DNA of 13,938 nucleotides from NCBI GenBank assembly GCA_964369845.1, contig CAYJFJ010000026.1, forward strand, positions 1 to 13,938, written 5' to 3'. The notes under the pieces are model-generated. The model made no database searches and had not been told where the DNA came from. It saw only the letters and a program-made list of their open reading frames with translations. Each line of letters begins with the position of its first letter. Position 1 is the first letter of the stretch. The DNA is from CAKOSP01 sp964369845 (lineage in GTDB: Bacteria; Bacillota_I; Bacilli_A; RF39; UBA660). Of this stretch, positions 6,440-12,965 are shown one piece after another. Both the position numbers and the translations under genes were made by a program.

Positions 6440-7095
6440 TGAATAAGTTAGAAGTCCAAAAATTAAAATACTCATACGATGATGGCGATAAAGAAAATAT
6501 AGTATTAAAAAATATAGATTTAACTTTTGAATCAGGAAAAATGTATGCAATAGTAGGAGAATCTGGATCTGGAAAGACAACATTAATCTCACTTTTATCA
6601 GGATTAGATAGTATTCAAGAAGGAGATATTAAATTTAATGAAAAAAGTATTCTTGATATAGGAAATGCTAAATTTAGGTTAAAATATGTTAATATAGTAT
6701 TTCAGTCTTACAATTTAATAAATTATATGACAGCTAAAGAAAATGTTGAAGTAGGTATAGATTTTTCTGGAGTAACGCATGAAAAAGATTATGTGTATGA
6801 AATGTTAGAAAAAGTAGGAATTGATAAAAATAAAGCAGATAGAATGGTTCTTAAATTATCAGGGGGAGAACAACAAAGAGTAGCAGTAGCAAGAGCATTA
6901 GCATCTGATGTACCTATCATAGTAGCAGATGAACCTACTGGTAATTTAGATGAAGAAACAGAAAAAAAAGTCATGAAGTTATTTAAAGACATGACTAATG
7001 CAGGAAAAATAGTAATAATAGTAACACATTCAAAAAATGTTTCAAATTATGCTGACATAGTTTATAAAATGAAAAAAGGAAAAATAGAAAATTAA
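6439..7095 (+). CDS. ABC transporter ATP-binding protein (MacB/LolD type), partner of the upstream permease
   Basis: At 218 residues the nucleotide-binding domain is complete: Walker A GESGSGKTT (40-48), Q-loop VFQSYNLI, signature LSGGEQQR starting at 140, Walker B ending in D164-E165 within VADEPTGNLD, and switch His H197 in VTHS. The D-loop sequence GNLDEET and overall length are typical of the LolD/MacB/FtsE subgroup that energises FtsX-like permeases. The ATG overlaps the permease stop by one base and has GGGAGGG (6428-6434) upstream, so the two genes are co-translated and encode one exporter. The gene ends in a terminator shared with the convergent tldE gene. Confidence 0.95.
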   Translation: MNKLEVQKLKYSYDDGDKENIVLKNIDLTFESGKMYAIVGESGSGKTTLISLLSGLDSIQEGDIKFNEKSILDIGNAKFRLKYVNIVFQSYNLINYMTAKENVEVGIDFSGVTHEKDYVYEMLEKVGIDKNKADRMVLKLSGGEQQRVAVARALASDVPIIVADEPTGNLDEETEKKVMKLFKDMTNAGKIVIIVTHSKNVSNYADIVYKMKKGKIEN

Positions 7096-7124
7096 AACCA
7101 AAGAAAATTAATCTTTGGTTTTTT
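7094..7124. terminator. Bidirectional terminator shared by convergent genes
   Basis: AAAACCAAAGA (7094-7104) pairs with TCTTTGGTTTT (7112-7122). The T/A flanks allow termination in both directions. The plus-strand ATPase stop (7093-7095) runs into the left arm, and the minus-strand tldE stop (7110-7108) lies in the loop, so the two coding regions end only 12 bases apart. Confidence 0.8.
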
Positions 7125-8370
7125 CATTTGTACTTATATAAATATCTTTTACAGCAATTGTAGGTGAACCAATAAAAGATGAAGAAAATTCTAAGTCGTT
7201 AAATACTTCATCAACGTTAGAAAATAGCTCAAACAAAGTAGTGTTAATAATAAAAGAGTCAATAGCCTTTTTAGTATTATTTTTTATATAAAAACCTTTA
7301 CTTTGAATAGAAATAGTACCTGTTTTAGTGTTGATACCACTGTGTAGACCGGCAACACTTGTTACTAAAACATAATCATTTTTATAACTATTTAGAAAGT
7401 TTATATTAATATCCGATGGTTTAATATATAAATTTCTAACACCATAATTATTTCCGGTAGAAGAAGTGTTTTCTAATTTAGCAGACTGATTATTATGAAG
7501 TTTTAAAACGAATTTTCCGTTATCAACAATAGTTTTACAAAAAGTTTTAGTTCCTTCAGTATCAAATAATCTAGTACCTGGATAAGATCTATTAGTAGGG
7601 TCTTCAATTATAGTTATTTTTTCACTAAAAATTTTCTCATCAAATTTATTAGAACAAACAGAAAGCTTTGATTTAATATTTTTAGCATCAAACATGTTTT
7701 TGAATGTAGTTAAAATACTAGCAACAACACTAGGAGTTAATACTAAATTATAATTTTTACTAGGTAATAAAATTACATCTAATCTATCGTATAAATCAGT
7801 TATTTCTTTTTCTACTTTAGAATATATCTCATCTAAATTAAAAGAAATATCAGTAACAGAAAAGTAACTAACTTCATTAATATCATTGTCTTTTAAAGTT
7901 ACTTCAAAGAAAAATATAAAAGTATTATTTGAGTCAAAAGAATCTACTTTATTATTTTTGATATTATAAGAAGAAGTTAAATGGTAAAAATTACTATTGA
8001 TAAATGCAATTTTAGAATATTTATCTCTTAAATTATTAAGTTTAGTAAGAAAAAAAATTATTTCTTGATAATCAACTTTCTCAAAAGAAAGTCTATCAGA
8101 GCAAACTTGTTCAGTGGCAAATGAAGAATCATCATCGTTATCTAAAATATTGGCCATTTCTTCCAAAGTTTTAATATTTTTTTCATAATCTAATATATCT
8201 TCAGTAATTAAAGAAACATATTTACCATTAATTTTACTTTTTAAAATATATTTACTTAAATCATTTATACCAAAATCTTTTAAAGAATCATTAAGTACAT
8301 TTATCGAAACTTCTTTAACATTATTTTTAAAAACTTCTATATTTTTTTCTAAGTATTTACTAATTTCCAT
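7108..8370 (-). CDS. tldE: TldE/PmbA-family protein, partner of TldD
   Basis: The protein has 420 residues from the ATG at 8370. A second ATG lies immediately upstream at 8373, but GGAGG (8380-8376) is then only two bases away, so the inner one is preferred. The fold is that of the TldD/PmbA (modulator of DNA gyrase) family: an N-terminal domain of about 200 residues, a central LTPSVVASIL segment, a TRLFDTEGT motif, and a C-terminal GSPTIAVKDIYIS segment. It has no HExxxH motif, as expected for the non-catalytic TldE subunit. In E. coli TldD and TldE form a heterodimeric metalloprotease that trims unfolded peptides, including microcin B17 precursor and CcdA. Its start overlaps the end of tldD, consistent with equal synthesis. 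No RiPP precursor is visible nearby. Confidence 0.85.
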   Translation of the reverse strand: MEISKYLEKNIEVFKNNVKEVSINVLNDSLKDFGINDLSKYILKSKINGKYVSLITEDILDYEKNIKTLEEMANILDNDDDSSFATEQVCSDRLSFEKVDYQEIIFFLTKLNNLRDKYSKIAFINSNFYHLTSSYNIKNNKVDSFDSNNTFIFFFEVTLKDNDINEVSYFSVTDISFNLDEIYSKVEKEITDLYDRLDVILLPSKNYNLVLTPSVVASILTTFKNMFDAKNIKSKLSVCSNKFDEKIFSEKITIIEDPTNRSYPGTRLFDTEGTKTFCKTIVDNGKFVLKLHNNQSAKLENTSSTGNNYGVRNLYIKPSDININFLNSYKNDYVLVTSVAGLHSGINTKTGTISIQSKGFYIKNNTKKAIDSFIINTTLFELFSNVDEVFNDLEFSSSFIGSPTIAVKDIYISTNEKTKD

Positions 8371-9727
8371 CATTACCTCCTACTAAAATTTCTGATACTT
8401 TAATAGTGGGCTGTCCTATTGTAACAGGAACACTGCCGCTAGCAGCTCCGCACATACCTTCACCAAAGTCTAAATCATCACTAACCATTTCTACTTTACT
8501 TAAAATATCAAGAGCACTTCCTATTAAAGATACTTCTTTTATAGGTTTAGTAACTTTTCCATTTTCGATAATGTAACCAAAATTAACAGTAAAATTAAAT
8601 TCTCCAGTATTAGGTGAAACACTACCACCACCCATATCAACAGCGTATAAACCGTAATCTATAGACTTAATCATATCATCTACTAAGTCACTTCCTTTCT
8701 CTAAATAAGTATTGTTCATTCTGGAAATAGCAGGAAGTTCAAAAGATTCACGCCTTGCAGAACCTGTTGAATTATTATTAAGAAGCTTGCTATCACATAC
8801 ATCAGTTAAATAATCGGTTAAAATACCATTTTTAATTAAAATATTTTTCTTAGTTTTAATACCTTGATCATCGTAATAAGTAGTCCCGTATAAGTTAGGT
8901 ATAGACCCATCATCTATTATAGTAACTTTTTTGCTAGCAACTTGTTTATTGAGTTTATTACTTAATATAGAAGTATTATCTACAATTGAGTAAGATTCAA
9001 GTGCGTGTCCACATGCTTCGTGGAAAATAACAGCACCAAAACCAGGACCAATAATAACAGGCATTTGTCCACCTTTAAAAGGTGAAGTATGTAGTTTATC
9101 TATAACTTTTTTACATACTGTCTCAGCAAATTTTTCGAAATTTGTACTAAATATAAAATCAGTAACATCACTTTTCCCTGGAGCAATACTTGCACTAGCA
9201 GTTTTATCATTTTCTTTAGCTATTAAAGTAATGCTTAATCTAGAGTAAATGCGTTTATCAGAAGTTAATTCATTATTATTTATTACTTTCATAATTTGAT
9301 TAGTCTCAGATAAACTCACATTTACTTGAATAATTCTTTTATCGTAATTTCTGCAGTAATCATTTATTTTTTTTAAAAACTCTTTTTTATCTACATCATT
9401 ATAATTAATAGTTAAATTATTAATGAAATTTGGACTTTCTTTATAAGTGATTTCTTCATTTAAAGAGTTTACTTTATCAAAATTCTTACTAATAGTATTA
9501 ATACTATCAGTTATGTTTTCAAAATCATTAATTGCACAAAAGTATTTTTCATTTCCTTTTAAAACAGTAATTGAAGCTCCTTTTATAAAGTTGTTATTGA
9601 CTGAATCTAATCTATTATCTAAAAAAGAATAAACTTTTTTAGAAGTTTCTTCATAAAAAACTTCATGATAGTTAGCATCAAAATTTTTAATTTGTTTATA
9701 TATATTTATTAAAGCTATGTTGTTCAT
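8360..9727 (-). CDS. tldD: TldD-family metalloprotease, catalytic subunit
   Basis: This 455-residue protein has the zinc motif HExxxH as HEACGH (H236, E237, H241) inside GAVIFHEACGHALES, and the conserved C-terminal cysteine C426 in GEGMCGAASGSVPVTIGQPTI. In the known TldD structure the zinc is bound by the histidines of this motif and this cysteine, so the active site appears intact. The GPGFGAVIFHE lead-in and the SARRESFELPAISRMNNTY segment are also typical. The start ATG has GGAGG four bases upstream (GGAGGTCATATG on the minus strand). The 3' end overlaps tldE, forming a two-gene operon that runs leftward. It is likely a housekeeping peptidase acting on peptides in the cytoplasm. A role in maturing a ribosomally made peptide is possible but not supported by neighbours here. 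Confidence 0.93.
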   Translation of the reverse strand: MNNIALINIYKQIKNFDANYHEVFYEETSKKVYSFLDNRLDSVNNNFIKGASITVLKGNEKYFCAINDFENITDSINTISKNFDKVNSLNEEITYKESPNFINNLTINYNDVDKKEFLKKINDYCRNYDKRIIQVNVSLSETNQIMKVINNNELTSDKRIYSRLSITLIAKENDKTASASIAPGKSDVTDFIFSTNFEKFAETVCKKVIDKLHTSPFKGGQMPVIIGPGFGAVIFHEACGHALESYSIVDNTSILSNKLNKQVASKKVTIIDDGSIPNLYGTTYYDDQGIKTKKNILIKNGILTDYLTDVCDSKLLNNNSTGSARRESFELPAISRMNNTYLEKGSDLVDDMIKSIDYGLYAVDMGGGSVSPNTGEFNFTVNFGYIIENGKVTKPIKEVSLIGSALDILSKVEMVSDDLDFGEGMCGAASGSVPVTIGQPTIKVSEILVGGNDGN

Positions 9728-9742
9728 ATGACCTCCATATTA

Positions 9743-9771
9743 AGTATACAATATATTTATGGTTTTATAAA
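9743..9771 (-). promoter_or_regulatory. Probable promoter of the tldD-tldE operon
   Basis: On the minus strand TTTATA (9771-9766), a 17-base spacer and TATACT (9748-9743) lie about 16 bases before the tldD start codon. The -10 element matches at five of six positions and the -35 at four. The short distance leaves room for the GGAGG site and little else. Confidence 0.5.
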
Positions 9772-9824
9772 GAAAAAAAGCTTTACATAATTTTTAAAAA
9801 AAATCTCCATATTTTAAAATTTTA

Positions 9825-9833
9825 TGATATAAT
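9825..9833 (+). promoter_or_regulatory. Extended -10 promoter of the metallophosphoesterase gene
   Basis: TGATATAAT is a perfect TATAAT (9828-9833) with the TG dinucleotide of extended -10 promoters one base upstream. No good -35 is present, which is normal for this promoter type. It lies 24 bases before the start codon. The same TGATATAAT occurs upstream of the ATPase gene at 10884-10892. Confidence 0.6.
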
Positions 9834-9856
9834 TTTAAAGGTATTATAGGAGTCAT

Positions 9857-10681
9857 ATGAAAAAAATAGCAATTTTAAGTGATATACATTCAAATGCAAA
9901 AATTTTAAAAGCAATGTTGAAAGATTTAGAAAAAGAAAATATAGATGAATACATTTTTTGTGGTGATTACATAACTGATGGTTTTGAAAACAATGAAGTA
10001 TTAGATATAATTAAAAATTTATCTACTAATGTAGTTTTAGGGAATAGAGAAATTTCAGTAATAAATTATGATGGATCGTCATGGGAAGAAAGTGTACAGT
10101 GGGGGCCATCACTTTATGCATATAAAGATTTAAGAAAGGACAACTTAGATTATATAAAAAGTTTACCACTTACTAAAATAATTGAAGTAGAAAACGTAAA
10201 GATTTGTTTTTCACATATAAATCCAGTAGCTAAGAAGAAAAATATAACTGAAAATTCAGAAGAACATTTCGATGAAATTATTTCTAAAATAAACGCAGAT
10301 GTATTTTTATTTGGTCATTCACATATTCCATTTGCTAAAGAATATCGAAATAAAATATTCATTAATCCAGGATCTGTATCATATACGAAAGACTCGGCTA
10401 AGTCTACATGTGGTATTTTAACTATTTCAAATGAAATAACTTACAAATTAAAAATGTATAATAGAGATATAAATCAAATTAAAAAATATTATACAGAATC
10501 CAATTATTATAAAAAATGTCCGGAGTGGAGCAATATATTAATCCATTCTTATCAAGATGGAATAGATCACTGCTCTGGATTTGTAGACTTTATGATTAAT
10601 CAAAATATAACAAACGTTGATGAAGTATGGAGTAGAAAATTCAATGAATATATGAATCTAAAAGAATTAGAAATTCATTAA
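9857..10681 (+). CDS. Calcineurin-like metallophosphoesterase (Metallophos_2 / YfcE-like)
   Basis: This 274-residue protein has the metal-binding motifs in order: DIH (D9, H11), GD (D37), GNR (N63-R64), H120 in FSHIN, and GHSH (H154, H156). These ligands make the two-metal site of phosphodiesterases and phosphatases in this superfamily. The residue after GN is Arg where Ser/Thr phosphatases have His, as in the YfcE-like subgroup where that position varies. A C-terminal extension of about 75 residues follows the GSV strand and is rich in Tyr, Asn, Cys and Trp. Its role is unknown. AGGAG (9848-9852) precedes the ATG by four bases. It is a single gene with its own promoter, divergent from tldD. 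The substrate (cyclic nucleotide, phosphoprotein or other phosphoester) cannot be predicted. Confidence 0.88.
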   Translation: MKKIAILSDIHSNAKILKAMLKDLEKENIDEYIFCGDYITDGFENNEVLDIIKNLSTNVVLGNREISVINYDGSSWEESVQWGPSLYAYKDLRKDNLDYIKSLPLTKIIEVENVKICFSHINPVAKKKNITENSEEHFDEIISKINADVFLFGHSHIPFAKEYRNKIFINPGSVSYTKDSAKSTCGILTISNEITYKLKMYNRDINQIKKYYTESNYYKKCPEWSNILIHSYQDGIDHCSGFVDFMINQNITNVDEVWSRKFNEYMNLKELEIH

Positions 10682-10699
10682 ATGTAAAAAAGTGTAAAC

Positions 10700-10855
10700 T
10701 TAACAAAAATAAACAAAATAACTATTGTAAATGAAGTGTTTATATTATAAACTTATATTGTAGAAGGAATATATATAAACGAGAATAAAAAGGGTTATAT
10801 GACTTTGTAACTAGTCCTTCTCCTTCAAGGAAACTACATTTTAGTAGTTTTTTTT
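10700..10855 (+). ncRNA. Possible small RNA or attenuated leader ending in a terminator
   Basis: A possible promoter (TTAACA at 10700-10705, 17 bases, TATTGT at 10723-10728) is followed by about 120 bases without an ORF and then the terminator at 10831-10855. Local complementarity is high: AGAAGGA near 10762 can pair with TCCTTCT near 10815, TGTAG near 10759 with CTACA at 10834-10838, and GTTA near 10794 with TAAC near 10808. The TGTAG/CTACA pairing would compete with the terminator stem, as in attenuators. It matches no riboswitch that I recognise. The promoter is weak, so the call is tentative. Confidence 0.3.
10831..10855 (+). terminator. Intrinsic terminator before the second ABC exporter
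   Basis: AAACTAC (10831-10837), a 6-base loop, GTAGTTT (10844-10850) and further T to 10855. It ends the transcript coming from the phosphoesterase gene or from the possible small RNA, and lies just upstream of the exporter promoter at 10861-10892. Confidence 0.8.
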
Positions 10856-10860
10856 ATTTT

Positions 10861-10892
10861 GTCACTATAAAGTCACTTTAAATTGATATAAT
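10861..10892 (+). promoter_or_regulatory. Promoter with an 11-base tandem operator-like repeat
   Basis: GTCACTATAAA (10861-10871) is followed at once by GTCACTTTAAA (10872-10882), ten of eleven bases identical. Two bases later comes the extended -10 element TGATATAAT (10884-10892). Tandem half-sites one helical turn apart next to a weak -35 are typical of OmpR-type regulators that activate transcription. The ATPase gene starts 20 bases further on. The regulator at 1833 is a candidate binder, by inference only. Confidence 0.55.
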
Positions 10893-10912
10893 ATTAATGA
10901 AAGAAGGATTTT

Positions 10913-11605
10913 ATGGAAATTTTAAGAGTAGAAAATTTAGTTAAAACTTATAAAAGTGGAGATGATGAAGTAAGAGCAGTAAATGATACTAGTTTTTCGG
11001 TTAATAAAGGAGAATTCGTAGCTATAATAGGAGCTTCAGGTTCAGGAAAGTCAACACTTTTACATTTAATTGGAGGTGTAGATAAACCTACTAGTGGTAG
11101 AGTATTAATAAATGGAACTGATATATATTCGCTTAATAAAGATAAACTAGCAATATTTAGAAGAAGACAAATTGGTTTAATTTATCAATTTTATAATTTA
11201 ATACCTATATTGACAGTTAAAGAAAATATAACATTGCCTAGAGATTTAGATAACATTAAAGCAGATGAAAACAGATTAGATGAATTAGTTAAGATTTTAG
11301 GTTTACAAACAAGATTAAATCATTTACCAAATGAATTATCTGGAGGAGAGCAACAAAGGGTATCTATTGGTAGATCACTTATAAATACACCATCAATTAT
11401 TTTAGCTGATGAACCAACTGGTAACTTAGATAAAAAAAATTCAGATGAAATAGTATCACTTTTAAAGTTATCAAATGAAAAGTATAAACAAACAATAATA
11501 ATGATTACACATGATTTAGAAATTGCAAGGAATGCTGATAGAATTATAACTATAGAAGATGGTAAAATCATAAAAGACGAGGCATCATATGAATATTCTA
11601 AATAA
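10913..11605 (+). CDS. ABC transporter ATP-binding protein (LolD/MacB/BceA type)
   Basis: At 230 residues the ATPase domain is complete: Walker A GASGSGKST (40-48), Q-loop IYQFYNLIPILTV, signature LSGGEQQR from residue 142, Walker B ending in D166-E167 in LADEPTGNLD, and switch His H200 in MITHD. The sequence is closest in style to the peptide-exporting and antimicrobial-peptide-resistance ATPases of low-GC Gram-positive bacteria. GAAGGA (10903-10908) lies four bases before the ATG. The end overlaps the permease start by 17 bases, so the two are coupled. Substrate class is unknown. Its own promoter with an operator-like repeat suggests it is induced separately from the exporter at 5009-7095. 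Confidence 0.95.
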   Translation: MEILRVENLVKTYKSGDDEVRAVNDTSFSVNKGEFVAIIGASGSGKSTLLHLIGGVDKPTSGRVLINGTDIYSLNKDKLAIFRRRQIGLIYQFYNLIPILTVKENITLPRDLDNIKADENRLDELVKILGLQTRLNHLPNELSGGEQQRVSIGRSLINTPSIILADEPTGNLDKKNSDEIVSLLKLSNEKYKQTIIMITHDLEIARNADRIITIEDGKIIKDEASYEYSK

Positions 11606-12950
11606 ACTTACTAAAAAAAATTTATTACTGAATAAGCAAAGATCAATAGTAACAATTATAGGAATAATCTTATCTTGCGCACTTATTACAGCAGTATTTA
11701 GTTTAGTAACATCATTTCAAGAAACAATGATAATTTCATCACTAAAAAATTATGGTAATAGACATGTAACATTTTATGATGTTGCAGCCGATGAAGTTAA
11801 GTATATAACGAATAACAAAGATGTGCAGAAAACATATCTATCAAATGAAGAAGTATTTAAGTTAGATGATTCTTACAGTGATCCATACAATATTAATTTT
11901 GGGTCTATCATAGGTATAGAAGCTGAAGGTCTAAAAGACTTAAAAAATCTTTTGGTAGATGGAACAGTTCCAACAAATAGCAATGAAATAGTTATAGATT
12001 ATTACACATCAGATGAATTAAATATAAGCATTGGTGATACTATCACAGTTGAAAAAGGAATTAGATATGATGAATATGGAAATGTAATTGATGATGGTTA
12101 TACAATTATCGAAAATGAAGTATTTATATCAAGTCAAACAGTAACATATAAAGTTGTTGGTATATCACCATACCATACCTTTTTTAGAAATGATTACAGT
12201 TTTAACTTTTATACTTATGTAGAAAAGGTGACTACAGATGCAAATGTTCACGTTTTATATAATAATCCAGAAAATTATGAAGAAATTACAACTCAAATCA
12301 ATGACGCTATAACTGATGAAAATGAAGGAAATTATGGGTTTTCATATAACAGTGAATACTTAAGATGGGCAGGATATAGTACTAGCGATGAGATGAATAA
12401 TATTTTATATTTATTAGCTGGTATAGTAGCATTTATAATAATAGCGACATCAGTATTTTGTATAAGAAATTCATTTGCAATATCAATGAATGAAAAAATA
12501 AAGCAATACGGAATGTTATCAAGTATGGGAGCTACATCAAAACAAATTAAAAAAACTGTATTAAAAGAAGGATTTTATTTAGGATTAATAGGAATTCCAC
12601 TAGGTATTTTATTTGGAGTATTGGCTGCGTTTATTTTAGTCTTTTTAATAAATTATTTATTACAAACAGAAGCAATAGGTTTTCTATTTGTACTAAAAAT
12701 ATCTATTGAAGCAGTTATATTAAGTATTGCATTAACAATAATAACTATATATTTATCAGCGATAGGAAGTGCAAGAAAAGCAAGTAAAATAACAGAAATT
12801 GAAGCAGTAAAAAATCAAAGAGAAATAAAAATCAAAAACAAAAAAATTAAGTGTCCTAAATACATTGGTAAATTATTTAAAATAGGTGGTATATTTGCCT
12901 ATAAAAATATGAAAAGAAATAAAGTGAAATTTAGAACAACTATTATATCT
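11589..12950 (+). CDS. FtsX-type ABC permease, N-terminal half only (truncated at a junction)
   Basis: The recognisable part covers about 454 residues: TM1 (about 19-42), an extracytoplasmic domain (about 43-270), TM2 (about 272-295), TM3 (about 333-362) and TM4 (about 371-395), with the MLSSMGATSKQIKKTVLKEG coupling segment between TM2 and TM3. After TM4 a linker leads to FAYKNMKRNKVKFRTTIIS (ending at residue 454), which is the usual start of the second half of long two-FtsX-domain permeases (about 800 residues), just before its first membrane helix. There the sequence changes to an unrelated protein. The frame stays open to the end of the window. Start ATG 11589 overlaps the ATPase gene by 17 bases. 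A GGCATCAT stretch precedes it without a strong SD, fitting coupled translation. It is presumably non-functional as written. Confidence 0.85.
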
Positions 12951-12965
12951 TTATACAAAGATGAT
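12940..12965. other. Chimera or recombination junction, in frame
   Basis: Up to about 12950 the sequence encodes an FtsX permease with AGA arginines. From about 12951 it encodes a macroglobulin-like protein with CGN arginines and clearly higher GC. The exact base cannot be fixed because the AT-rich TCTTTATACAAAG at the boundary fits both sides. No insertion-sequence end, integrase site or repeat is visible. The frame passes through without a stop or shift. Confidence 0.75.

Noticed and set aside
9447..9632. A 61-codon plus-strand ORF inside tldD, and similar small ORFs inside other genes
   Set aside because: They lie antisense to or inside well-supported genes, with no ribosome sites or recognisable motifs.
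7108..9727. TldD/TldE as part of a RiPP (microcin B17-like) cluster
   Set aside because: No precursor peptide, cyclodehydratase or dehydrogenase gene is nearby. TldD/E are also widespread housekeeping proteins, so no cluster can be claimed.
10740..10855. T-box or known riboswitch before the exporter
   Set aside because: The T-box core (TGGNACCGCG-like) is absent, and I could not match any riboswitch consensus known to me. It is listed only as a possible leader or small RNA.
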